Origin: PALSA-894 sp963757565
Lineage (GTDB): Bacteria > Pseudomonadota > Alphaproteobacteria > Rhizobiales > Xanthobacteraceae
Reading direction: 5' to 3'
Length of the DNA stretch: 64,000 nt
Assembly (NCBI GenBank): GCA_963757565.1
Contig: CAVWSB010000011.1
Span: forward strand, 434,001-498,000
Position numbers and translations under genes: made by a program. Of the stretch, positions 42,695-51,487 are shown piece after piece. The first letter of the stretch is position 1, and each line of letters opens with the position of its first letter. Under the pieces are notes generated by a model. It did not search any database. It had not been told where the DNA came from and saw only the letters and a list, made by a program, of their open reading frames with translations.

Positions 42695-43849
42695 TGGACG
42701 GCTTGAAGCGCGGCGCGGCCGCAATCGTCGGGGCGGCCGAGAGCGACCTCGGGCAGGTGGCCGACGGCATGAGCCCGATGGATCTGTGCGCGCAGGGCAT
42801 TTCGCGCGCGCTCGCCGATTGCGGGTTGGCGATGAAGGACGTCGATGGCCTGTTCTGCGCGATGACGCAGCAGCGCATGTCGATCGTGTCGCTGATCGAA
42901 TATCTCGGCATCGCGCCGAAATTCATCGGCTCCTCGATGACCGGCGGCTCGTCGTTCGAGTTTCATGTCGCGCAGGCGGCGGCTGCGATCCAGGCGGGCC
43001 TGTGCAACGTGGCGGTGATCGCCTACGGCTCGACGCAGCGCAGCGTCGGGCGCAAGCAGGCTTCGCAGCGCGAGGTGAACCCGTACGAAACGCCGTTCAA
43101 GCCGTTCCTGCCGACCAGCGCCTATGCGCTCGCGGCCTCGCGTCACATGCATCAGTTCGGCACCACGCGCGAGCAGATTGCCGAGGTCGCGGTCGCGGCG
43201 CGCAAATGGGCGCAGCTCAATCCGGTCGCGTGGGAGAAGAAGCCGCTCACGGTCGAGGATGTGCTGAAGTCGCGCATGATCTCGTATCCGTTCACGGTGC
43301 GCGACTGCTGCCTCGTCACGGATGGCGGCGGCGCGATCGTGATGGTGTCGGCCGAGCGCGCGAAATCGCTGAAGAAGCCGCCCGCGTATGTCCTCGGCTG
43401 CGGCCATGGCGTCACGCACATGAACATCTCGTCGATGCCCGATCTGACGGTCACTGGCGCGAAGGCCTCGGGCGAGGCGGCGTACAGCATGGCGAAGCTC
43501 TCGGCGAAAGACTGCGACATGGTGCAGCTCTACGACGCCTTCACCATCAACACGATCCTGTTCCTCGAAGACCTCGGGTTTTGCAAGAAGGGCGAGGGCG
43601 GTGCGTTCGTTTCCGGCGGCAACATCGCGCCCGGCGGCAAGCCTGCCGGTGAACACGAACGGCGGCGGCCTCTCCTATTGTCATCCGGGCATGTACGGGC
43701 TGTTCATTCTGATCGAGGGCGTGCGGCAGTTGCGCGGCGAATGCGGCGAGCGGCAGGTGAAGAAGCATGATGTCGCGATGGTGCACGGCAATGGCGGCGT
43801 GCTCTCGGCTCAGGCGAGCGTGATTTTGGGGACGGCAGCGACGGTTTAG
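42694..43849 (+). CDS. thiolase family (SCP-x/lipid-transfer type) protein (one +1 frameshift)
   Basis: About 384 residues: MDGLKRGAAAIVGAAESDLG, GSSMTGGSSFEFHVAQAAAA, RDCCLVTDGGGAIVMVSAER, CDMVQLYDAFTINTILFLED and, after the break at 43642, LPVNTNGGGLSYCHPGMYGL. This is the thiolase subgroup that pairs with DUF35 proteins; some members are Ltp-type aldolases that split side chains, others are 3-ketoacyl thiolases. The usual N-terminal nucleophile Cys is not at its normal place (SSMTGGSS), favouring an aldolase-like role. Confidence 0.85.
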
Positions 43850-43873
43850 GCACGGCGCGGGCAGCGCCAGAGC

Positions 43874-44019
43874 CGCCATCCCGGCCAAGCGCCGAAGGCG
43901 CGCGAGCCGGGAGCCATAACCACAACTCGTGCGATCGGATCGCGGTTGACGCGATACCTCTCGTGGTTATGGGTCCCCGGTCTCGGCGGACTGCGTCCGC
44001 ACTCGTCCGGGATGACAGC
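43874..44019. repeat. family B palindromic repeat, copy 3
   Basis: About 146 bp. Ends read CCATCCCGGCC and GTCCGGGATGACAGC. Inside, GAGCCGGGAGCCATAACCAC pairs with CGTGGTTATGGGTCCCCGG. It is longer than the other B copies and lies between the convergent thiolase and PcaD-like genes. Confidence 0.8.
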
Positions 44020-44025
44020 AGAGCG

Positions 44026-44815
44026 CTACGCCCCGACGCTCTCCAGAAACGCGCCGATCTCGCCCGCCACCAGCTCCGGCGTCTGCCATCCCGCATAGTG
44101 CCCGGTCGGCAGCACCTTGAACCGCGCGCCCGGAATGGCCTGCGCGATCGGCTCGACGCGCGCGGGCGGACGGCCGCGGTCGAATTCGCCGCCGGTCGCG
44201 AGCACCGGGCATTTGATCTGCGGCAGTTCCGGTCCCAGATCCAGTGTCGCACAGCATCCGGTAGATCGCCGCGAAGCTCGAAGGATCGTTGCCGAGCCAG
44301 CGCGCGCGCCAGGCCGCAAAGCGCGCCGCGTCGCCGCGCAACTCCTCCGGATAACCGTTCGCGGCGGTGCTCTCGAACGCGACACGCACGCCCTCTTGCT
44401 CGAACTGCGCGACGCGCTCCAGCGTGGCAGCGCGATTGGCCGGCGGGATCGAGGTCGCCGGGCTGGTGACGACGCAGGCGGCGATCCGTTCGGGAAAGCG
44501 GAATGCGGTGTGCAGCGCAATCGCGCCGCCGACCGCGGTGCCGACCAGCGCGACTTTTCCGCCGATGCCGATGCCGTCGAGCAGCGCGATCAGATCATCC
44601 GTCATGGTATCGATCGTGATCGCGCTGCGGATTTTCTCGGAAAATCCCGCGCCGCGCGTGTCGTAGCGGATGACGCGCCGCGATGCGGCAAGGATCGGCG
44701 CGACATGGCCCCAGCTTTCCATCATGCCGCCCATCTCGTGGATCAGCACGACGGGCTTGCCCGCGCCTTCGACCGCGTAGCGCAGCGAAACGCCGTTCGC
44801 CTCGATGAAGTTCAT
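44026..44815 (-). CDS. alpha/beta hydrolase, 3-oxoadipate enol-lactonase-like (one +1 frameshift)
   Basis: About 262 residues: MNFIEANGVSLRYAVEGAGK, LIHEMGGMMESWGHVAPILA, RVIRYDTRGAGFSEK, and the nucleophile region VALVGTAVGGAIALHTA where Thr stands in place of Ser. A cap follows, then VLPTGHYAGWQTPELVAGEI (catalytic His). PcaD-like relatives open 3-oxoadipate enol-lactone, but the changed nucleophile (GTAVG) argues for a different reaction. The frame breaks by an extra base at 44245 (MLCD/LDLGPELPQIKCPVLATG). It lies upstream of no obvious partner; the CoA transferase genes read the same way, 86 bases upstream. Confidence 0.82.
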
Positions 44816-44830
44816 CGTACTCCCGTTCTC

Positions 44831-44898
44831 CGCTCATTCCCGCGCAAGCGGGAATCCAGGAACCAAGAACTGGGTCCCCGCTTCGCGGGGACGAGCGG
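44831..44898. repeat. family A palindromic repeat, copy 3
   Basis: About 68 bp: CGCTCATTCCCGCGCAAGCG at the left, CCCCGCTTCGCGGGGACGAG at the right, two small hairpins. It sits between the CoA transferase subunit B stop and the PcaD-like gene start, inside a same-strand gene run. Confidence 0.85.
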
Positions 44899-44900
44899 CT

Positions 44901-45582
44901 TCAATCCGGCAGCGCAATCGGCGGCGCGGCGAGCGGCTTGCAATCGCTGGCGAACGTCAACGGCGCGCCGGACTTCGCCTGTAGTTCGTCGCGGCTGATC
45001 GTCGACCATCTCGCGCACCACAAAACCGTCCGGCGCCAACGTCGACCACCGCCAAATCGGTATAGATGCGCTTCACGCATCGCACGGCGGTCAGCGGCAG
45101 CGCGCATGTTTCCAGCAGGCGCGGCGCGCCCTTTCGCGTCACGTGCTCCATGATGACGCGTACCTCGCGCGCGCAGGCCGCGAGGTCCATCGCGCCGCCG
45201 ACCAGCGGCCCGCGATGGGTCGCGCATGTCCCAGTTGGCGAGGTCGCCGTTTGCCGCCACCTCGAACGCGCCCAAAATCGTGACGTCGATATGCCCGCCG
45301 CGGATCATCGCGAACGACCAGCTTGAAATCGATGATCGAGCCGCCCGGCATCAACGTGATGCGGCGGGAGCCTGCGTCGACGAGATCGGTGTCGGCCTTG
45401 TCTTTTTCCGCCAGAGGCCCGACGCCGATCACGCCGTTCTCGGACTGGAGGATCACGTCGACCTCGGGCCGCAGATAGTCGGAGCAATGCACCGGCAGCC
45501 CGATGCCGAGGTTGACCACCTCGCCATCCTCGATGTCCTGCGCGGCGCGCCAGGTGATCTGCAGGCGGTTGAGGGCGCTCAT
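44901..45582 (-). CDS. 3-oxoacid CoA-transferase subunit B (four +1 frameshifts)
   Basis: About 225 residues when joined: MSALNRLQITWRAAQDIEDG, VVNLGIGLPVHCSDYL, the catalytic Glu in ILQSENGVIGVGPL, then DAGSRRITLMPGGSIIDF, SFAMIRGGHIDVTILGAFEV, GGAMDLAACAREVRVIMEHV and CALPLTAVRCVKRIYTDLAV. Moves CoA between succinyl-CoA and a 3-oxo or related acid. Extra bases at 45318, 45224, 45037 and 44997. Its start overlaps the subunit A stop by four bases. Which acid is activated is not known; the PcaIJ-like pattern would fit 3-oxoadipate. Confidence 0.87.
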
Positions 45583-46244
45583 GATACGGCCACCACGCGA
45601 TCCACATAGACCCCCGGCAGCTGGATGCGCTCGCGCGGGAGTGGCTCATCGGTCACGGTGCGCACCTCGGCGAGCGTGAGCTTCGCGGCGGCCGCCATCA
45701 CGGGGCCGAAGTTCATCTGTGCGTAGTTGAACGAGAGATTGCCACCGCGGTCCGCGGTGTCGGCGCGCACCAGCGCGAGATCGCCGGTGATCGCGTGCTC
45801 CAGCACGAAATCACGGTCGCCGAAGCGGCGCACTTCCTTGCCGTCCGCCAGCTCGGTGCCGAAGCCGACCGGCGTGAAGAAAGCCGGAATGCCGGCGCCG
45901 CCCGCGCGGATGCGCTCCGTGAACGTGCCCTGCGGCACCATTTCGAGCTCGATCTTGCCGGCTTTCCAGCGCGTCTCGAACGGCGAGGGATCCTTGTCGT
46001 GCCCGCGCGCCGCCGTGCAAATAACCTTGCGCACCATGTCGGCCGCGATCAGCTCGTGGGTCGTCGAATAGCGGTGTGTCGCTGAATTCACCACCAGAGT
46101 GAGATTTTTCGGGCCCTTGTCGCGCAAAGCGAGAATGAGCTTGTTGGGGAAGCCTGCACCACCGAAGCCCGTGATGAAGACGGTTGCCCCGTCGCCGACG
46201 CCATCCAGCGCCTTCTCCAACGTCACGCGCTTGTCGATCGGCAT
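45579..46244 (-). CDS. 3-oxoacid CoA-transferase subunit A
   Basis: 221 residues, intact. MPIDKRVTLEKALDGVGDGA, then VFITGFGGAGFPNKLILALR (CoA-binding Gly-rich loop), GKIELEMVPQGTFTERIRAG, GAGIPAFFTPVGFGTELADG and NLSFNYAQMNFGPVMAAAAK match the alpha subunit of class I CoA transferases. The start at 46244 was chosen by family N-terminus; the upstream frame is not conserved. It forms the complex with the adjoining subunit B. Confidence 0.93.
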   Translation of the reverse strand: MPIDKRVTLEKALDGVGDGATVFITGFGGAGFPNKLILALRDKGPKNLTLVVNSATHRYSTTHELIAADMVRKVICTAARGHDKDPSPFETRWKAGKIELEMVPQGTFTERIRAGGAGIPAFFTPVGFGTELADGKEVRRFGDRDFVLEHAITGDLALVRADTADRGGNLSFNYAQMNFGPVMAAAAKLTLAEVRTVTDEPLPRERIQLPGVYVDRVVAVS

Positions 46245-46388
46245 TCCGTCCCTGCCCGGATTTTTGAGTTTTCTAGCATCGGATGTTGCATCCGGCCATG
46301 TCCAATCCGGGGAAGTGCCATGAGGGCGCCAAGCCTTTCCCATCACGCGGATTGATGCCAAGCTTTTGTGGGGATCTTGGGAAACGCC

Positions 46389-47021
46389 ATGACGGCAGAA
46401 AAAATGCTGCTGCACTGGTCACCGCGCTCGCCATTCGTGCGCAAAGTGATGATCGCGGCGCATGAATGCGGGTTGAGCGATCGCATCGAGACGGTGCGCA
46501 CCGTGGTTGCGGCGAGCCAGCCGAATACCGAATTGATGAAGGAAAACCCGCAGAGCCGGCTGCCGACGCTGCGGCTCGCCGACGGCACCGTGGTCTATGA
46601 CTCGCCGGTGATCTGCGAATACTTCGACACGCTGAACGAGGGCGAGAGGCTGTTTCCCGCCGCGTGGGCGGACCGGCTCGTCGCACTGCGCCGCCAGTCG
46701 CTCGGCGACGGCATGCTCGATACGCTGCTGATGTGGCGCGGCGAGGCGACACGCCCGCCCGCGCAGCAGTCGATCAAGCACATGCAGGCCTGGCGGTTCA
46801 AGACCAGGGCGTCGGTCGACGCCTTGGAAGAAGAGACCGATGCGCTCACGACCTCGCCCTTCTCCATCGGCCATGTCGCGCTCGGTGTCGCGCTTGGCTA
46901 CATCGATTTTCGTTTTCCCGAACTGAACTGGCGCGAGGGCCATCCGAAGCTCGCCGCGTGGGCCAAGAGTTTCGAGGACCGCCCATCGGCGAAGGCGAAC
47001 CCGGCGGTGGATGAGCCGTGA
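46389..47021 (+). CDS. glutathione S-transferase family protein
   Basis: 210 residues, intact. The thioredoxin-like N domain has MLLHWSPRSPFVRKVMIAAH with the Ser-Pro active region and the GSH-binding LPTLRLADGTVVYDSPVICE (cis-Pro and Ser). An all-helical C domain follows. GSTs in catabolic clusters isomerise maleylpyruvate or maleylacetoacetate or detoxify electrophiles. It is followed by an MBL gene whose GTG start overlaps its stop, giving a coupled GST-MBL-aldolase set. Confidence 0.9.
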   Translation: MTAEKMLLHWSPRSPFVRKVMIAAHECGLSDRIETVRTVVAASQPNTELMKENPQSRLPTLRLADGTVVYDSPVICEYFDTLNEGERLFPAAWADRLVALRRQSLGDGMLDTLLMWRGEATRPPAQQSIKHMQAWRFKTRASVDALEEETDALTTSPFSIGHVALGVALGYIDFRFPELNWREGHPKLAAWAKSFEDRPSAKANPAVDEP

Positions 47022-47912
47022 TCCATCACCACAGCATCGGTGACGCCCGCATCACCGGCGTGATCGAATATTCGGGCCCGACGCACGATCCGGCATTCTT
47101 GTATCCCGCGGTCGACAAGGCCGAGCGCGATGCGGTGCTCAAGGCCAATGCAAGCTGGCTCGCGCCGAACCATTATGCGCCGAGCATCGACCGGTTGATC
47201 GTCACGATCCAGCTCTGGGTCGTGCGCGCGGGCGGCAACGTCATCATCATCGATACCGGCGTCGGCAACAGGAAGCCGCGCGCCGCCGCCGCGCGGATGG
47301 ATCAGCTCAATACGCTGGTCATGCCGTGGCTGGAATCGATCGGCGCCGGGCCGGAGCAGGTCACGCATGTGGTGATGACCCATCTGCACACCGATCACGT
47401 CGGGTGGAACACGGTCGAGAAGGACGGCCGTTGGGTGCCGACCTTCCCGAAGGCGCGCTATCTCATTCCGCAGGCCGAATTCGATTACTGGAAGGGCGAG
47501 TACGACAAGGGCGACAAGGCCGTGAACCAGGGCTCGTTCGCCGACAGTGTGTTGCCGGTGCTGGATGCGGGTCTGGTCGATTTCATGGACGGCAGCAAGC
47601 GAAGTCGCCGGCTGCCTCGCGCCTGAGTCCGTCGCGGGCCATGCGCCTGGCATGCTGTCGTTCCGCATCCGCTCGCGCGGCGAAGAAGGGCTGTTCTGCG
47701 CCGACATTTTGCACAACGCGATCCAGATCGTGCGCCCGGACTGGAACGACCGTTACGTGCTGTGGCCCGACAAGGCGCTGGAGTCGCGCGCGGCGGGCCT
47801 CAAGCGCGCCTGCGAGCGCGGCGCGCTGCTGATGCCGATGCATCTCGGCGCGCCTTATTGCGGCTACGTCCGCCGTCAGGGCGAGGGCTATGCTTTCGAG
47901 GGCGCCGCATGA
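47018..47912 (+). CDS. MBL-fold metallohydrolase (one +1 frameshift)
   Basis: About 297 residues with GTG start overlapping the GST stop: IIIDTGVGNRKPRAAAARMD, the metal motif VVMTHLHTDHVGWNT (HxHxDH), VAGHAPGMLSFRIRSRGEEG (metal His) and FCADILHNAIQI (Asp ligand), then MPMHLGAPYCGYV (last His). The full metal set is present, so it should be an active lactonase/hydrolase-type enzyme. The frame breaks by an extra C at 47600 (DGSK/EVAGCLAPESVAGHAP). Its stop overlaps the aldolase start. Confidence 0.87.
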
Positions 47913-48694
47913 GCGAGGTGGTTCGCAATTCCGTCAAGGAACGTCTTGCGCGCGGCGAGGTCGCATCGTCGATGACGGTGCGGCTGACGCGTTCGGTCGA
48001 AATTGCGCAGCTTGCCAAGACCGCGGGCTTCGACTCGCTCTACATCGATCTCGAACATTCGAGCCTGTCGCTGGAGACGACCAGCCAAATTTGCGTCGCC
48101 GCGCTGCAGGCTGGCCTTGCGCCGTTCGCGCGTGTGCCGCAGCTCGAATTGATCCAGCGCGTGCTCGACGGCGGAGCGCTCGGGATCATCATGCCGGACG
48201 TGCGCACGGCGGCGCAGGCCCAGGAAGTGGTGCGCGCGGTGAAATATCCGCCGCTCGGCGAGCGCGGCTACGGCAGCGCGCTTGCGCATTTTCAATATCG
48301 CAGCCCGCCCGCCAGCGAGCATTACAAGGCACTGAACGACGCCACGATGGTGATCGTGCAGTTCGAGAGCGCCGAAGCGATCGACAATGCCGAGGCGATC
48401 TTCGCGGTCGAGGGTGTCGACATGGCGCTGTTCGGCACCAACGACCTCACCGCCGACATGGGTATTCCGGGCGACTACGAAAATCCGCGCGTCCACGACG
48501 CCTATGCGCGCGCGATCGCTGCGGCAAGAAAACACGGCAAGCATGTCGGCGTCGGCGGGCTTGCGACGCGTCCCAAGCTGACCGCCGAATTCGTCAAGAT
48601 GGGCGCGCGTTACGTTTCGACCGGAACCGATCTCGGTTTTCTGCTCGCCGCGGCGACCGGGCAGGCAAAGCAGGTGAGGGCGCTGGAGACCTAG
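47909..48694 (+). CDS. HpcH/HpaI aldolase/citrate lyase family protein
   Basis: 261 residues, intact. It has the class II pyruvate aldolase barrel with YIDLEHSSLSLETTSQICVA, GALGIIMPDVRTAAQAQEVV, GERGYGSALAHFQYR, VIVQFESAEAIDNAEAIFAV (metal Glu) and GTNDLTADMGIPGDYENPRV (metal Asp). The family cleaves 4-hydroxy-2-oxo acids such as 4-hydroxy-2-oxoheptanedioate to pyruvate and an aldehyde. Overlaps the MBL gene; likely the third gene of a coupled GST-MBL-aldolase set. Confidence 0.9.
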   Translation: MSEVVRNSVKERLARGEVASSMTVRLTRSVEIAQLAKTAGFDSLYIDLEHSSLSLETTSQICVAALQAGLAPFARVPQLELIQRVLDGGALGIIMPDVRTAAQAQEVVRAVKYPPLGERGYGSALAHFQYRSPPASEHYKALNDATMVIVQFESAEAIDNAEAIFAVEGVDMALFGTNDLTADMGIPGDYENPRVHDAYARAIAAARKHGKHVGVGGLATRPKLTAEFVKMGARYVSTGTDLGFLLAAATGQAKQVRALET

Positions 48695-48797
48695 TCCATC
48701 CTCAGGATGACGACGCAGGGTTGCGGCGTGGCGCCGCTGGCACGGCTCCTGCTTCCCCGCTAGACTCTCCGCCAGCCAAGACCAACAGGGGACCGTC

Positions 48798-49621
48798 ATG
48801 CACAAACTGCTTCTCACCGCGGCTGCCGCCGTCATCGGCGCGGCGCTCGCGGGGGCGCCCGCCGTCGCCCAGACACTGGAAAAGATCAAGCAGCGCGGCG
48901 TGCTCGTCGTCGGCATCGAAGGCCGACTACAAGCCGTTCGGCTTCCGCGATCCGTCCGGCGCCGATCGTCGGCTTCGAGCCGGATATCGCGAAGCTCGTC
49001 GCCGACAAGCTCGGCGTGAAGCTCGAAATCGAGCCGGTCGTCTCGTCGAACCGCATGCAGTTCCTGCAGCAGGGCAAGATCGACCTGATGATCGCCACCA
49101 TGAACGACAAGCCGGACCGCCGGCAGCTCGTCGGCATCATCGAGCCGCTCTACTACGCGTCCGGCGTCAACGTGCTTGCCAACAAGAAGGCCGCGCTCAA
49201 GACCTGGGAGCAGCTCAAGGACCAGAAGGTCTGCGGCATCCAGGGCGCCTGGTACAACAAGCCGGTGGCGGAGAAATACGGCGCCGACATCGTGGCGTTC
49301 AAGGGCCAGACCGAGGCCGAGGTCGCGCTGCAGCAGGGCAATTGCGTCGGCTGGGTCTATGACGACACGGCGTTCGCCGAGCGCCTCGCCGATCCGAAAT
49401 GGTCGGGCTTCGAGATGACGCTGCCGAGCATCATGGAAGAGCCATGGGGCCTCGCCGTGCCGCTGCCCGAGCGCGACGGCGCGTGGGGCAAGTTCATGGC
49501 CGAGCAGCTCGCCGACTGGCACAAGACCGGCAAGCTGATCGAGCTTGAGAAGAAGTGGAACATCCAGCCGTCCGCGTTCCTCAAGAAGATGCACGAGGAA
49601 TATTCCAAGAAGGGGTCGTGA
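48798..49621 (+). CDS. ABC transporter substrate-binding protein, polar amino-acid type (two +1 frameshifts)
   Basis: About 273 residues joined: signal peptide MHKLLLTAAAAVIGAALAGA, then LEKIKQRGVLVVGIE, ADYKPFGFRDPSGA, IVGFEPDIAKLVADKLGVKL, MQFLQQGKIDLMIATMNDKP (typical SBP_bac_3 block). A C-terminal part ends PSIMEEPWGLAVPLPERDGA. It should bind an amino acid or similar small acid in the periplasm. Extra bases near 48921 and at 48964, both in the first lobe. First gene of an SBP-permease-permease-ATPase set. Confidence 0.88.
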
Positions 49622-49634
49622 GGCTGCACGGTTC

Positions 49635-49753
49635 TGTCATCTCGGCCGACCCCGGCACTGAGCCGGGGGAGAGCCGGGACCCATCTCGAATTTGTGCGCG
49701 TGGCCGGCTTGGGTCCCGGGTCGGCTTGCTTCGCTCGCCGTCCGGGATGACAG
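49635..49753. repeat. family B palindromic repeat, copy 4
   Basis: About 119 bp: TGTCATCTCGGCCGACCCCG at the left, CCGTCCGGGATGACAGG at the right, with GAGCCGGGACCCATC and TTGGGTCCCGGGTCGG inside. It is inserted between the binding-protein gene and the first permease gene of one transporter operon. Confidence 0.85.
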
Positions 49754-49756
49754 GCG

Positions 49757-50514
49757 ATGCTTGATCTCCATCCGCTCTGGGACTGGTTCCGGGTTCTCAA
49801 CGAGACCACCGGCATCAAGCTCACCATCTTCTACGACGCGTTCGACCGCGCGCGCTTCTTCAACGGCTTCCTCACCTCCGTCCGGCTGATGGGCGCTCTG
49901 CCTCGTGGCGAGCGTCGTCATCGGCGTGGTCGGCGCCTGGGTTCAGGGCTCGCGGCTGCGCGTGTTGCGCCTCGTCACGCAGGGCTACATCCAGTTCTTC
50001 CGCAACACGCCGCCGCTGGTGCAGCTCTACTTCTTCTACTTCGCGCTCGGCTCGTACCTGAAGATCACCGGCGCGAACGGCATCGCGGTGCCGATCGTGT
50101 CGAACTTCACCTGGGCGGCGATCTGCCTCTCGTTCTATGCCGGCGCGTTCAACGTCGAGATCTTCCGCGCCGGCATCGAGGCGGTGCCGCGCGAGACGCT
50201 CGAAGCCGCCGAGAGCCTCGGCTATTCGCGGCTGAAGGCCTACGTCTACGTGATCCTGCCGCTCGCCTTCCGCATCAGCCTGCCGGCGCTGAACAACAAT
50301 CTCGTCAACCTGATCAAGACCACGACGATCGCCTATGCGATCGCGGTGCCGGAGATGCTCTACGTGGCGAACCAGATCTGGTCGGACGAGTCGAACGTGC
50401 CGGAGATGATGAACGTGCTGCTCGTCATCTATGTCGCTCCTGGTCGGCCTGCTGGTCTGGGTCATGGGACGCTGGGAGCGCGCGCTCCCCATTCCGGGAT
50501 ATACGCCCGCATGA
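49757..50514 (+). CDS. ABC transporter permease 1, amino-acid type (two +1 frameshifts)
   Basis: About 251 residues joined: MLDLHPLWDWFRVLNETTGI, then membrane segments (VASVVIGVVGAWVQG; FFRNTPPLVQLYFFYFALGS). The family EAA-type loop is EAVPRETLEAAESLGYSRLK, followed by YVILPLAFRISLPALNNNLV and LLVGLLVWVMGRWERALPIP at the end. This is the HisM/GlnP type (TIGR01726 pattern). Extra bases at 49901 and 50436. The GC-rich family C repeat follows its stop. Confidence 0.87.
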
Positions 50515-50536
50515 TCGCGCAGCGTAAACGCGGTGG

Positions 50537-50638
50537 GCTCCCCTCCCCCTTGCGGGGAGGGGTTGGGGGTGGGGGTCAACGTCGCGTGGAGCAGTCGCGA
50601 CCCCCCTCCCTAACCCTCCCCCTCAAGGGGGGAGGGAA
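50537..50638. repeat. family C GC-rich palindromic repeat
   Basis: About 102 bp. The left half CTCCCCTCCCCCTTGCGGGG with AGGGGTTGGGGGTGGGGGTC mirrors the right half GACCCCCCTCCCTAACCCTC and CCCCTCAAGGGGGGAGGG around GTCGCGTGGAGCAGTC. It lies between the two permease genes of one operon and would form a very stable hairpin in their mRNA. A short related hairpin is at 52258. Confidence 0.85.
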
Positions 50639-50643
50639 CAGGC

Positions 50644-51487
50644 ATGCGTTTGCGGCCCAACAACAAACAGACCTTCCCGTCCTCAAGCCGTTCCGCCTGC
50701 GCGGCAGGCGAACCGTGGCGCTTCTCGCCCTGGCACGGCGCCGCGCTCGCGGCCGCATTGATTGTTGCCGTCGGCATCGGCGAGGCGCAGGCAGCGCCGG
50801 GCACCCCCGGCATCATCGCCACCATCCTGAAATGGACGCCGCTGCTGGCGCAGGGCTTCGCGCTCAACATCGCGATGAGCTTTCTCGCGATGGCGATCGG
50901 CACCGCGGCCGGCGTGCCGCTCGGCCTCGGGCTGATCTCGCTGCTGCCGCCGGTGCGCGGCGTCGTCCTGGCTGGTGACGCAGTTCTTCCGCAACGCGCC
51001 GTGGCTGGTGCTGCTGTTCTACTGCATGCTGCTGCTGCCGTTCGAGTTGCGCATCGGCGGCACGGTCGTGCCGTTGCCCGGCTGGCTCAAGTCGACGTTC
51101 GGCCTCGCGCTGCCGGTGATGGCGAACGTCGCCGAACTGGTGCGCGGCGCGGTGCGCTCGATCCCGTATCAGCAATGGGAGGCGGCGGAATCGCTCGCGT
51201 TGACGCGCCGCCAGACGCTGCGGATGGTCATCCTGCCGCAATGCGTGAAGCGCATGACGCCGCCATGGATGAACCTCTACGCCATCCTCACCGTCGCGAC
51301 GCCGCTCACCTCGGTGGTCGGCGTCAGCGAGGCGATGACGCTGACCGGCGACATCCTCTCCTCCGAGGGGCGCACCGAGCTGCTGGTGCCGATGTATCTT
51401 TACCTGCTGCTCTGGTTCTTCCTCTATTGCTATCCGATCGCGCGCGCGACGGTCGCGCTCGAACAGCGTTTCGCAGGTGCGAAGTGA
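50644..51487 (+). CDS. ABC transporter permease 2, amino-acid type (one +1 frameshift)
   Basis: About 280 residues joined: MRLRPNNKQTFPSSSRSACA, then GAALAAALIVAVGIGEAQAA and LLAQGFALNIAMSFLAMAIG. After the break at 50968 come WLVTQFFRNAPWLVLLFYCM, the EAA loop RSIPYQQWEAAESLALTRRQ and MVILPQCVKRMTPPWMNLYA. Same family as permease 1; the two probably form a heterodimer. The C-terminal TM reads LYLLLWFFLYCYPIARATVA. Its last codons overlap the GTG start of the ATPase gene. Confidence 0.87.

Noticed and set aside
47888..49594. Long open frames on both strands over the aldolase and binding-protein genes
   Set aside because: They lie opposite or out of phase with conserved HpcH/HpaI and SBP motifs and match no family.
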